Source: Candidatus Nealsoniibacteriota bacterium
GTDB lineage: Bacteria > Patescibacteriota > Minisyncoccia > Minisyncoccales > MHMH01
NCBI GenBank assembly: GCA_016181985.1
Contig: JACOYG010000059.1
Location: 1-13,649 of the forward strand
Reading direction: 5' to 3'
DNA length: 13,649 nucleotides
Within the stretch, counting starts at the first letter, position 1; each line of letters starts with the position of its first letter. Position numbers and translations under genes: made by a program. The notes below the pieces were generated by a model, which made no database searches, was not told the origin of the DNA, and saw only the letters and a program-made list of their open reading frames with translations. Of the stretch, positions 1 to 6,974 are shown one piece after another.

Positions 1-602
1 GGGTTTTGTTTCCGCTTGCCGATTATACTAAACCGGAAGTCAGAAAATTAGCCAAAAAATTCGGATTGCCGACTGCGGAAACTCCGGATTCGCAGGAGAT
101 TTGTTTTGTGCCCGATACGATAAATAATTTTCTGGCAAAATATATCAAGCAGAAAAAAGGGAATATAGTCTGTGCACTCTCCGACAGTGCACAAGACTGT
201 GCACTGTCGGAGAGTGCACAGACGGTTGGTAGACATCGCGGGTTAGCTTTTTATACCATCGGTCAAAGAAAGGGGATTGGCCTTTCGGGAGGCCCCTACT
301 GGGTTTTAGATAGAGATTTCAAGAAAAATAATTTAGTTGTTACAAAGGACGAGAAAGATTTGCTGAAAAAAGAATTATTTTTTAAAAACGCTAACTGGCT
401 TTCTGGTAAAGAGCCGAAGTTTCCCGTAAAAGTTACGGCCAAAATTCGTTATCGCCATGAAGCCGCACCGGCAACCATATACAAGATACAAGATACCAGA
501 TACAAGATACAATTTTCTCGTCCCCAGCGAGCCATAACTCCCGGGCAATCAGTCGTGTTTTACCGCGGCGCCGAACTTCTCGGCGGCGGAATAATTTGCT
601 GA
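1..602 (+). CDS. mnmA: tRNA-specific 2-thiouridylase MnmA (5' partial)
   Basis: This is the C-terminal part of MnmA (TrmU), the ATP-dependent enzyme that thiolates U34 of the tRNAs for Lys, Glu and Gln. The reading frame is open to the left edge, so the N-terminal ATP-binding half and first catalytic Cys lie outside the window. Visible family signatures are FPLADYTKPEVR, the catalytic-Cys motif DSQEICF, FYTIGQRKGIG and the C-terminal beta-barrel ending ITPGQSVVFYRGAELLGGGII. Two stretches look foreign. A perfect palindrome at 168-223 adds about 13-14 residues (CALSDSAQ-type repeats) in the loop between GNIV and VGRHRG. A heptanucleotide repeat at 479-512 encodes YKIQDTRYKIQ near the C-terminal domain. 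Both keep the frame. The gene ends in UGA, which is the first part of a palindromic terminator. Identification is secure; whether the insertions affect activity is unknown. Confidence 0.95.
   Translation, partial: VLFPLADYTKPEVRKLAKKFGLPTAETPDSQEICFVPDTINNFLAKYIKQKKGNIVCALSDSAQDCALSESAQTVGRHRGLAFYTIGQRKGIGLSGGPYWVLDRDFKKNNLVVTKDEKDLLKKELFFKNANWLSGKEPKFPVKVTAKIRYRHEAAPATIYKIQDTRYKIQFSRPQRAITPGQSVVFYRGAELLGGGIIC
168..223. repeat. Perfect 25-bp inverted repeat inside mnmA
   Basis: The arms 168-192 and 199-223 are exact reverse complements with a 6-nt spacer (aagact). Each arm is itself near-palindromic: gtgcact...agtgcac with a 7-nt loop. The element can therefore form one long hairpin or two small ones, as paired REP elements do. 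It lies in frame and is translated. It differs in sequence from the palindromes around the transposase at 10.2 kb. Confidence 0.9.
479..512 (+). repeat. Heptanucleotide tandem repeat (atacaag)n inside mnmA
   Basis: There are four full 7-nt units, one with a single change (ataccag), and a partial fifth. They are translated as YKIQDTRYKIQ. Because 7 is not a multiple of 3, gain or loss of one unit would shift the frame of the last 30 or so codons of mnmA. Confidence 0.85.
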
Positions 603-648
603 TTTACGAAATCCTCTCAAATTTGAGCGGATTTCGTAAATCTTTTTT
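601..648 (+). terminator. Palindromic terminator after mnmA (42-bp repeat, copy 1)
   Basis: Positions 601-642 form a 21-bp inverted repeat with one mismatch and almost no loop, followed by six T residues (643-648). This is a good intrinsic terminator. It overlaps the mnmA stop codon. The exact reverse complement of the 42-bp sequence occurs at 8273-8314, so it is also a dispersed repeat. Confidence 0.8.
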
Positions 649-661
649 AACTCAGCCGCGC

Positions 662-690
662 TTTCCAAAAGCAAGAGCTTTTGATATTAT
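662..690 (+). promoter_or_regulatory. Probable alaS promoter with extended -10
   Basis: TTTCCA (662-667), a 17-bp spacer and TATTAT (685-690) preceded by TGA form an extended -10 promoter. The -10 box ends 6 nt before the alaS ATG, so the transcript would start at or next to the start codon. The spacer contains a 6-bp inverted repeat (aaaagc, 4-nt loop, gctttt), which may be chance. Confidence 0.55.
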
Positions 691-696
691 TGAATC

Positions 697-2340
697 ATGG
701 ACTCTAGTAAAATCAGGGAAGAATTTTTAAGATTTTTCGAGAAAAGAGGGCACAAGATTGTGCCTTCGTCTTCTCTTTTACCATCCGATCCCAGCGTGCT
801 TTTTACCACGGCCGGCATGCAGCAATTCAAGCCGTATTTTTTGGGAGAAAAATCTCCCTATGGCAATAAAGCGGCTTCCTGCCAAAAATGTTTCAGAACA
901 TCGGATATTGAAGAGGTAGGAGATGAAAGGCATTTAACTTTCTTTGAGATGCTGGGTAATTTTAGCTTCGGCGGATACGGGAAAGAAGAAGCGATAAAAT
1001 TGGCTAAAGAATTCTTAGATTCAATAAATATAAAAATAGATTATGTTACGGTTTTTGCGGGGGACCAGGACGTGCCAAAAGACGAAGAGTCTGCCGAGAT
1101 TTGGGAAGGATTGGGTTTTTCAGAAAAGAAAGGAACTTTGAAGTTTTGCGGCAGGGAAGATAACTTTTGGGGCCCGACGGGCGAAGAAGGCCCCTGCGGC
1201 CCGACGACGGAAATTTATTCTCAGGGAATTGAAATTTGGAACCTTGTTTTTAATCAATTTTACTGCCATAAGAATAAAAGTTTAACCAAACTGGAAACTT
1301 TTGGAGTTGATACTGGAATGGGCTTTGAAAGATTGGCGAAAGTTTCTCAAAACGTCCCGACGATTTTTGAGACCGATTTATTCTCGACTATTCTAAAAGA
1401 GATCCCTGGAACCGATGAAAAGGCAAGGAGAATAATCGCCGACCATATTAAAGCCGCAGTTTTTTTAATTTCCGAAGGCATCATTCCTTCCAATGTTGAA
1501 AGGGGCTATATTTTAAGAAGAATTTTGAGAAGAGCGATCCGATACGGGAATGTGCTTCCCCCGACCTCGCACAACCTTATTGATTTGGCGGGGAAGGTCG
1601 TGGAAATGTATAAGGATGTTTATCCGGAATTAAAATCAAGCGAGGCGAATATTTTAGATGTAATCCAGAAAGAAGAAGAAAAATTCGAGAAAACTTTAGG
1701 CGAGGGCTTAAAACAATTTGGCAAGGGATTGGACGCTTTTGAATTATATACGACTTACGGTTTTCCAATAGAATTAACTCTGGAGCTTGCTAAGGAGAAA
1801 GGAATTAAAATTGACGTGGAGGGGTTCAATAAAAAATTTAAGGAGCATCAGGAAATTTCGAGGGCCGGGGCGGAGAAGAAATTCAAGGGGGGACTGGCCG
1901 ATGCAGGAGAGAAAACCGTAAAGTACCATACGGCGAACCATTTACTGCTGGCTGCCTTGAGGCAAATTTTGGGGCCGGAGATTTATCAAAAGGGAAGCAA
2001 TATAACAGCCGAAAGATTGAGGTTTGATTTTAACTATCCTCAAAAGTTGAACGAAGAGCAAATCGGCAAAATAGAGAATTTGGTCAATCAAAGAATTAAA
2101 GATGATATAGCGATCGAGATGATCGAAATGTCAAAAGATGAAGCGCTTAAAATCGCTAAGATTTCTTTTGACCCTGCCAAATACGGCGAAACCGTCAAAG
2201 TTTACAAAATTGGAGATTTCAGCATTGAGCTTTGCGGCGGTCCCCATGTTCAAAGAACAGGCGAGCTGGGACACTTTAAAATTACTAAAGAAGAATCTTC
2301 GGGCGCCGGCATCCGCCGCCTTCGCGCCGTCTTAGAATAA
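697..2340 (+). CDS. alaS: Alanyl-tRNA synthetase, reduced form
   Basis: This enzyme charges tRNA-Ala with alanine. The N-terminal class II catalytic core is complete (residues 1-240, with FFEKRGHKIVPSSSLLP, CFRTSDIEEVG, FFEMLGNFSFG and GVDTGMGFERL), followed by the tRNA-recognition helices (about 240-400; ERGYILRRILRRAIRYG). The editing domain keeps the metal-binding pairs HTANH (H411, H415) and CGGPHV (C513, H517); most family members read CGGTH. At 547 residues it is far shorter than the usual 870. It passes from the helical domain (HQEISRAGAEKKFKGGL) directly to the editing HTANH, so the beta-barrel with the FYAESGGQ motif is missing. It ends after the editing domain, so the DHHA1/C-Ala oligomerisation domain is also absent. 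There is no Shine-Dalgarno site; a -10 box abuts the ATG. Confidence 0.97.
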   Translation: MDSSKIREEFLRFFEKRGHKIVPSSSLLPSDPSVLFTTAGMQQFKPYFLGEKSPYGNKAASCQKCFRTSDIEEVGDERHLTFFEMLGNFSFGGYGKEEAIKLAKEFLDSINIKIDYVTVFAGDQDVPKDEESAEIWEGLGFSEKKGTLKFCGREDNFWGPTGEEGPCGPTTEIYSQGIEIWNLVFNQFYCHKNKSLTKLETFGVDTGMGFERLAKVSQNVPTIFETDLFSTILKEIPGTDEKARRIIADHIKAAVFLISEGIIPSNVERGYILRRILRRAIRYGNVLPPTSHNLIDLAGKVVEMYKDVYPELKSSEANILDVIQKEEEKFEKTLGEGLKQFGKGLDAFELYTTYGFPIELTLELAKEKGIKIDVEGFNKKFKEHQEISRAGAEKKFKGGLADAGEKTVKYHTANHLLLAALRQILGPEIYQKGSNITAERLRFDFNYPQKLNEEQIGKIENLVNQRIKDDIAIEMIEMSKDEALKIAKISFDPAKYGETVKVYKIGDFSIELCGGPHVQRTGELGHFKITKEESSGAGIRRLRAVLE

Positions 2341-2360
2341 TTACGGTATTTGGTGTATCA

Positions 2361-2366
2361 TATAAT
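2361..2366 (+). promoter_or_regulatory. -10 box for the baseplate-J-like gene
   Basis: A perfect TATAAT lies 7 nt upstream of the ATG at 2374, implying a leaderless transcript. I see no convincing -35 box. The position favours the ATG at 2374 over the in-frame TTG at 2350, because 2350 lies upstream of the -10 box. Confidence 0.5.
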
Positions 2367-2373
2367 AACAAGC

Positions 2374-3624
2374 ATGGTTAAGAAAAAAATATTTGATATC
2401 GCGCCTCGCCAAGGGAAAAAAAGCGATGAGCCCAAAATCGTTGCCGCAAAGTCCGTCAAAAGGGCTGATTTGGAGCAACCCGATAAAAAGAATAAAATAA
2501 TTCCGCTTTCGGTCGGAATGGTAATTTTAGCGGCGGCGGCTCTAAGCTATTTTTATATTCCTCATAAAGCGAAAATAGACATTTGGCCCAAGAAAAACAG
2601 CCTGGAAGAAACGGCCGATGTTTTGGTCGGTAAAACCAAGAAAGGCGATAATTTTGTTCAGGGAGAAATTTTACAGGTAGAAAAAACGGTTTCCCAAGCT
2701 TTTACGGCGCAAAGCAAAAAGATTAAATCAACCAAGGCTCAAGGCATTGTCAGGGTATACAATAATTTTTCCACATCCCCCCAGATTTTAGTGGCCAATA
2801 CCCGTTTTGTTTCCAACGACGGCAAATTATTCAGGGTTTCTGAAAAAATAACAATTCCCGGCGGCCATTACGACGGAGGAAAGCTCGTTGCCGGAGTTAT
2901 TGATGCTAAAATCGTGGCCGATCAGCCCGGGGAAGATTATAATATTGGCGCATCCACTTTTTCCATACCGGGATTTGTAGGCACCCCGAAATATACTGCT
3001 TTTTACGCCAAGTCTTCCGATCCGATGACCGGAGGAGAAAAGAGAGAGGTGACTTATGTAACTCAGGAAGATCTGGATAATGCCAAGAATGTTCTGGTTA
3101 AAATCGCTCCCGATGCAAGCGATACCGCGGTGAGGGGTTTAATTTCTTCCGGGAAATATATATTGATTAACGGAGCAATTTCCACCGCTGTGGCAGATTT
3201 TAAAAGTTCCGTTGCGGCGGGCGATGAGGCAAGTGATTTTTCCGCTCAAATCAAATCAACGACAAAGGCCGTGGTAGTCAGCAATCAGGGACTTATAGAC
3301 TTTGCCAAGAGTTATATCGGGAAAAAACTTCTCCCGGAAGAAAAATTAATAGAGAGTTCGGTTAAAGCGGAGTATTCTCCGGAGTCGGTTAGCCTGGAAA
3401 AGAACGAGCTCGTTTTGAAAGTCGCAATATCGGCGCAAAGCCATTCGGTTCCGGAAGAGAGCCGGATGAAAGATATGATAAAAAGCAAAAATATCCAAGA
3501 AATCGAAAGCATCTTAAAAGGAGTTTCGAGCATCGAGAAAGCCAAGGTTGAATTTTGGCCGTTTTGGGTAAACCTTGCTCCGGATGATTTTGATGGTATT
3601 GAAGTGGCCTTGCATCTTGACTAG
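2374..3624 (+). CDS. Membrane-anchored baseplate-J-like protein
   Basis: This is a 416-residue protein with a Lys-rich cytoplasmic N-terminus (1-42), one membrane helix (about 43-61, IIPLSVGMVILAAAALSYF) and a large region predicted to lie outside the membrane. Residues 120-220 (VRVYNNFSTSPQILVANTRF, then VIDAKIVADQPGEDYNIG and TFSIPGF) resemble the baseplate J/gp47-like domain often annotated in Patescibacteria envelope proteins. In phage that domain builds baseplates; here no other phage gene is present, so a structural role in the cell envelope is my inference. The start at 2374 is chosen because TATAAT sits just upstream. It follows alaS by 33 nt and its 3' end overlaps the infA -35 box. 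It could also be a generic membrane-anchored beta-rich protein. Confidence 0.75.
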   Translation: MVKKKIFDIAPRQGKKSDEPKIVAAKSVKRADLEQPDKKNKIIPLSVGMVILAAAALSYFYIPHKAKIDIWPKKNSLEETADVLVGKTKKGDNFVQGEILQVEKTVSQAFTAQSKKIKSTKAQGIVRVYNNFSTSPQILVANTRFVSNDGKLFRVSEKITIPGGHYDGGKLVAGVIDAKIVADQPGEDYNIGASTFSIPGFVGTPKYTAFYAKSSDPMTGGEKREVTYVTQEDLDNAKNVLVKIAPDASDTAVRGLISSGKYILINGAISTAVADFKSSVAAGDEASDFSAQIKSTTKAVVVSNQGLIDFAKSYIGKKLLPEEKLIESSVKAEYSPESVSLEKNELVLKVAISAQSHSVPEESRMKDMIKSKNIQEIESILKGVSSIEKAKVEFWPFWVNLAPDDFDGIEVALHLD

Positions 3625-3645
3625 TTTTATTAACTTTGATATCAT
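3617..3645 (+). promoter_or_regulatory. Promoter of the infA-rpsI operon
   Basis: TTGACT (3617-3622), a 17-bp spacer and TATCAT (3640-3645) with TGA before it give a near-consensus promoter with extended -10. The expected start is near 3652, leaving about 7 nt before the infA ATG. The -35 box overlaps the last codons of the preceding gene. Confidence 0.7.
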
Positions 3646-3658
3646 ACATACTTGTTAA

Positions 3659-3883
3659 ATGGAAAATCCAAATAAGAAGATTATCAGAAAAACCGGACGG
3701 GTTCTGGAAGCTCTCCCCAGCACTCATTTTAAGGTGCTTCTTGATGATGGGGGAGAGATAATCGGCCATCTGGCCGGGAAGCTCAGAATGTACAGAATTA
3801 AAATTTTACCCGGCGACAGGGTGACCGTAGAGTTGAGTCCGTATGACGATAAAAGAGGCAGAATAACTTACAGGGGCAAATAA
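3659..3883 (+). CDS. infA: Translation initiation factor IF-1
   Basis: This 74-residue S1/OB-fold protein binds the ribosomal A site during initiation. The family pattern is clear: GRVLEALPSTHFKVLLDDGGEIIGHLAGKLR, then IKILPGDRVTVELSPYDDKRGRITYR. Length is typical (about 72 residues). It opens the ribosomal operon, 11 nt ahead of rpmJ. There is no Shine-Dalgarno site and the inferred leader is only a few nucleotides. Confidence 0.97.
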   Translation: MENPNKKIIRKTGRVLEALPSTHFKVLLDDGGEIIGHLAGKLRMYRIKILPGDRVTVELSPYDDKRGRITYRGK

Positions 3884-3894
3884 TCAAAACAACA

Positions 3895-4008
3895 ATGAAA
3901 GTACAACCATCGGTTAAAATAATTTGCAAAGATTGCAAAATAGTGCGCCGAACAGGGCGCGTTTATGTAATTTGCAAAAATCCTAAACATAAACAAAGAC
4001 AAGGATAA
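3895..4008 (+). CDS. rpmJ: 50S ribosomal protein L36 (bL36)
   Basis: This is a 37-residue zinc-ribbon ribosomal protein, MKVQPSVKIICKDCKIVRRT and onward, with the zinc ligands C11, C14, C27 and H32 of the zinc-binding form. It is the usual gene between infA and rpsM. Its TAA stop shares one A with the ATG of rpsM (TAATG), so the two genes are likely translationally coupled. Confidence 0.95.
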   Translation: MKVQPSVKIICKDCKIVRRTGRVYVICKNPKHKQRQG

Positions 4009-4397
4009 TGCCAAGAATCGCAGGGGTGCTTATACCCGACAACAAACAAATAGAAACAGCTTTAACCTATATCTGCGGGATAGGCCGCACTTTGAGCAAG
4101 AAAATTTTATCGGAAACAAAAATCGATCCCCGGACCCGGGCTGCCAAGCTAACCCAGCAGGAGATCGGCGAACTGAAGGATTTAATTGAGAAGAACTATA
4201 AAATCGAAGGAGATTTGCGCAGAGATAAAATGATGAATATAAAAAGATTAAAAGACATCGGTTCATGGAGGGGATTGAGGCACATCAAGGGTTTGCCCGT
4301 TAGAGGCCAAAGGACTAAAACCAACACCAGAACAGTGAGAGGGAACGTCAGAAAAACAGTCGGGTCGGGAAGAAAACCGGCGGCTGAATCAACATAA
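4008..4397 (+). CDS. rpsM: 30S ribosomal protein S13 (uS13)
   Basis: This is a small-subunit head protein that contacts 16S rRNA, P-site tRNA and the B1 bridge. At 129 residues it has the typical start MPRIAGVLIPDNKQIETALTYICGIG, the helix-two-turn-helix region, and the C-terminal motif RHIKGLPVRGQRTKTNTRT followed by a basic tail. The ATG overlaps the rpmJ stop, and AAGGA just upstream is one of the few Shine-Dalgarno-like sites in the operon. Confidence 0.97.
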   Translation: MPRIAGVLIPDNKQIETALTYICGIGRTLSKKILSETKIDPRTRAAKLTQQEIGELKDLIEKNYKIEGDLRRDKMMNIKRLKDIGSWRGLRHIKGLPVRGQRTKTNTRTVRGNVRKTVGSGRKPAAEST

Positions 4398-4411
4398 TTT
4401 GGTTAATTTTT

Positions 4412-4867
4412 ATGGGAAAAAAGAAAGTTATAAAACAAACTGAATCCGAGTTGTTAAAAGAAGGAGAAAAAGCGGCAACAGCTTCCAAGAAAGAAGTTAA
4501 AGCGGAAGCTCCCGTCGGCCGAGTTCAAGAGGGCCGGGTTTATATTTCTTCTTCTTACAACAACACCATCCTCACGCTCACCGATTTCCAGGGTAATGTT
4601 TTGTCTTGGGCGTCAGCCGGTTCCATCGGTTTTAAAGGCACCAAAAAAGCGACTCCCTTTGCCGCTTCCAAGGTGGCCGAAGTTATTTTTCAAACAATTC
4701 AAAAATTAGGAATTAAAAAATTATCAATTTTAGTAAAAGGCATTGGAGGGGGCAGGGAATCGGCCGTAAGGTCTTTTGCGGCCAAAGGCATCGAGATTGT
4801 TGCCGTTACCGATATGACGCCCGTGCCGCACGACGGCCCCCGCGCCCGTAAAGTGCGCAGAGTATAA
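4412..4867 (+). CDS. rpsK: 30S ribosomal protein S11 (uS11)
   Basis: This is a platform protein of the small subunit. The conserved body starts near residue 37 (GRVQEGRVYISSSYNNTILTLTD), continues with GFKGTKKATPFAA and GIGGGRESAVRSF, and ends in the typical VPHDGPRARKVRRV. The N-terminal 36 residues are a charged Lys/Glu/Ala-rich extension, longer than in E. coli but common in this gene. It lies 14 nt after rpsM and 6 nt before rpsD. No ribosome binding site is visible. Confidence 0.97.
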   Translation: MGKKKVIKQTESELLKEGEKAATASKKEVKAEAPVGRVQEGRVYISSSYNNTILTLTDFQGNVLSWASAGSIGFKGTKKATPFAASKVAEVIFQTIQKLGIKKLSILVKGIGGGRESAVRSFAAKGIEIVAVTDMTPVPHDGPRARKVRRV

Positions 4868-4873
4868 AATAAA

Positions 4874-5503
4874 ATGAAAAACGATAACTGTTCAATTTGC
4901 CGCCGTTCTGGCCAGAAGTTATTTCTCAAAGGAGAGAGATGCCTTTCGCCTAAATGCGCCGTGACCAGAAAATCTTATCCGCCAGGTAAAAAGGCGAAAA
5001 GACGCCCTTCTCAGCTTTCCGAATTCGGAAAAGAATTGAGAGAAAAACAAAATTTGAAAAATTGGTATAATTTAGGCGAGCGCCAGTTCAGCAATTACGC
5101 TAAAGAAATTTTAAGCAGAAAAAGCAAAGTTGCCGATGCCGCGGTTTCGCTTATTCAAAAATTGGAAACCCGTTTGGACAACACAATCTTCAGAATGGGT
5201 TTTGCTTCTTCTCACGATCAGGCGAGGCAGTTTGCCAGCCACGGCCATTTTATGGTCAACAATCACGCGGTTACCGTTCCTTCGTATCATTTAAAGCTTG
5301 GAGATAAAATAACTTTCAGGCCTTCATCGAAGGGAAAGAAAGTTTTTGAGAATTTGTCATCAACCTTGAAGAAGCAGAAAGCTCCGAGCTGGCTAAAGGT
5401 AGATATCGAAAAATTAGAAGGCGAAGTTGTCGGCCTTCCGACGCTGGAAGACGCTAATCCGATAGCGGAAATTTCATCCATTTTTGAATATTATTCAAGA
5501 TAA
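4874..5503 (+). CDS. rpsD: 30S ribosomal protein S4 (uS4), zinc-binding type
   Basis: S4 nucleates assembly of the 30S body and binds the 5' domain of 16S rRNA. The 209-residue protein has an N-terminal zinc motif with four cysteines (C6, C9, C23, C28), so it is the Zn-binding paralogue type, followed by KSYPPGKKAKRRPSQLSEFG. The S4 RNA-binding domain is at about 95-160 (LETRLDNTIFRMGFASSHDQ). In many bacteria S4 autoregulates this operon; I saw no specific leader structure here. It starts 6 nt after rpsK, without a Shine-Dalgarno site. Confidence 0.97.
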   Translation: MKNDNCSICRRSGQKLFLKGERCLSPKCAVTRKSYPPGKKAKRRPSQLSEFGKELREKQNLKNWYNLGERQFSNYAKEILSRKSKVADAAVSLIQKLETRLDNTIFRMGFASSHDQARQFASHGHFMVNNHAVTVPSYHLKLGDKITFRPSSKGKKVFENLSSTLKKQKAPSWLKVDIEKLEGEVVGLPTLEDANPIAEISSIFEYYSR

Positions 5504-5522
5504 TTAACTTTATACAAAAAAT

Positions 5523-6308
5523 ATGATTCCATTGCCATCGCAGCCCAAAGTCACCGAGAAAAAAGATAATTCAGCTATTTTTGAAATAGACGGACTTTGG
5601 CCGGGATACGGAGTAACCATCGGAAATTCTCTCCGCCGGGTTTTGCTTTCTTCTTTGCCTGGAGCAGCAGTTACCCAGGTAAAAATTAAAGGAGCTCAGC
5701 ACGAATTTTCAACAATTCCCGGAATATTGGAAGATGTTGTTGCGATTATTCTTAATTTAAAACAACTCAGATTCAAGCTTCACACCGAAGAGCCCCAAAA
5801 AGTAAATTTATTGGTAAAAGGCGAGAAAAAGGCGACCGGCGCCGATTTTGATTTGCCTTCACAGGTTGAGCTGATGAATAAGGATTCTGAAATCGCCACT
5901 TTGACCTCAAAATCCTCAGAGCTTGATATAGAACTTCTTATTGAGAACGGCATGGGTTATGAGCCGGTGGAATCAAGGAAAAAAGCAAAATTGGAAATAG
6001 GCACGATTGCCATCGACGCTATTTTTACTCCAGTAAGGAAAGTAAGCTACAGAGTGGAAAGCGTGAGGGTCGGCGAAAGAACCGACTTTGACCGCCTTAT
6101 TCTTGAATTGGAAACAGACGGATCAATCACTCCCGAGCAGGCGGTAAACCAAGCTTCAGAAATTTTGGTGGGTCATTTTGCTTTAATCGGCGGGACATTT
6201 TCACAGGTATCATTGAAAGAAGAAGCGGGAGGAGAGAAAAAGGAATCGATAACAAAAAAGACGGAAAAAAAATATGCGAAAGCAAAAAAAGGGAAGAAAA
6301 CTAAGTAG
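5523..6308 (+). CDS. rpoA: RNA polymerase alpha subunit lacking the C-terminal domain
   Basis: This subunit dimerises to scaffold beta and beta-prime. The N-terminal domain is complete (residues 1 to about 235): FEIDGLWPGYGVTIGNSLRRVLLSSLPGAAV, then FSTIPGILEDVVAIILNLKQL, and VRVGERTDFDRLILELETDGSITPEQA. The protein stops at 261 residues, against about 315-330 usually. The helix-hairpin-helix CTD that contacts UP elements and activators is absent and is replaced by a Lys-rich tail (KKTEKKYAKAKKGKKTK). The last 35 nt overlap the start of rplQ in another frame. The polymerase should therefore not use alpha-CTD-dependent UP elements or activators; this is inference from domain content. Confidence 0.95.
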   Translation: MIPLPSQPKVTEKKDNSAIFEIDGLWPGYGVTIGNSLRRVLLSSLPGAAVTQVKIKGAQHEFSTIPGILEDVVAIILNLKQLRFKLHTEEPQKVNLLVKGEKKATGADFDLPSQVELMNKDSEIATLTSKSSELDIELLIENGMGYEPVESRKKAKLEIGTIAIDAIFTPVRKVSYRVESVRVGERTDFDRLILELETDGSITPEQAVNQASEILVGHFALIGGTFSQVSLKEEAGGEKKESITKKTEKKYAKAKKGKKTK

Positions 6309-6624
6309 GGAAACCGATCAAAGGAAAGCCTTGATCAAAGCGTTAATCAGCGCTCTATTTTTGCATGAGAAAATCAAGACAACCGAGGCCAAAGCCAAAG
6401 AGATTTCCGGCATTTCAGAAAAATTCATAACCAAGGCCAAAAAGGGAGACATACTTTCGAGAAGATTGCTGGCCAGATTTTTTTCTCCCCAATTAATTAA
6501 AAAACTGATTGATGAAATCGGCCCGCGATACAAGGAAAGATCGGGCGGCTATACCAGAGTTATAAAACTTGGCCCAAGAAAGTCGGATGGGGCAAGAATG
6601 GCAATAATAGAGTTGGTAAAATAA
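6274..6624 (+). CDS. rplQ: 50S ribosomal protein L17 (bL17)
   Basis: This large-subunit protein lies near the exit tunnel. The 116-residue sequence starts with the canonical L17 N-terminus (MRKQKKGRKLSRETDQRKAL), then HEKIKTTEAKAKEI, and ends GARMAIIELVK. Its start lies 35 nt inside rpoA. That start is well supported because the conserved RKxxGRKL N-terminus is encoded within the overlap. The overlap suggests translational coupling with rpoA. It precedes rplM by one nucleotide. Confidence 0.96.
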   Translation: MRKQKKGRKLSRETDQRKALIKALISALFLHEKIKTTEAKAKEISGISEKFITKAKKGDILSRRLLARFFSPQLIKKLIDEIGPRYKERSGGYTRVIKLGPRKSDGARMAIIELVK

Positions 6625-6625
6625 T

Positions 6626-6973
6626 ATGAAACGCGATACTTACACAATTGATGCCGATGGTAAATCATTGGGAAGGTTAGCCGCCGAGATAGCTGTTTTG
6701 CTGCGCGGAAAAAACAAGGCGGATTTTTTGCCGTACAAAGATATGGGCGGCATCGTTACCGTTAAGAATCTCAAAAAAATGGTGATTACCGGTAAGAAAG
6801 TTGATCAAAAAAATTATTACCGGCATTCCGGCTTTCCGGGCGGATTTAAGGAAACTCCGATGAAAATGGTTCTTGAAAAAAAACCTACCGAAGTTTTAAG
6901 AAGGGCTGTTTTGGGCATGTTGCCGAAGAACAGATTGAGGCCTGAACAAATTAAAAGATTAAAGTTTGAATAA
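6626..6973 (+). CDS. rplM: 50S ribosomal protein L13 (uL13), short form
   Basis: This is an early-assembly large-subunit protein. Family hallmarks are YTIDADGKSLGRLAAEIAVLLRGKNKADFLPYKDMGG, then NYYRHSGFPGGFKE and LRRAVLGMLPKNRL. At 115 residues it is shorter than the usual 140 or so; the extreme C-terminus is trimmed while the core is intact. It lies one nucleotide after rplQ and one nucleotide before rpsI, so the three are co-translated. Confidence 0.96.
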   Translation: MKRDTYTIDADGKSLGRLAAEIAVLLRGKNKADFLPYKDMGGIVTVKNLKKMVITGKKVDQKNYYRHSGFPGGFKETPMKMVLEKKPTEVLRRAVLGMLPKNRLRPEQIKRLKFE

Positions 6974-6974
6974 G

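Noticed and set aside
479..512. CRISPR-like array in mnmA
   Set aside because: The units are 7 nt with no spacers; it is a simple tandem repeat.
600..602. UGA recoded as an amino acid
   Set aside because: UGA ends mnmA right after the conserved C-terminal GGGII block, and no conserved frame in the window contains internal UGA.
667..682. Inverted repeat aaaagc/gctttt in the alaS promoter spacer as an operator
   Set aside because: Only 6 bp and AT-rich; expected by chance in such DNA.
2374..3624. Prophage or contractile injection system from the baseplate-J-like domain
   Set aside because: No tail, sheath, tube or phage genes are adjacent, and the protein has an N-terminal membrane anchor.
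3389..3769. Minus-strand open frame of 126 codons
   Set aside because: It is antisense to the baseplate-J-like gene and infA, both well supported.
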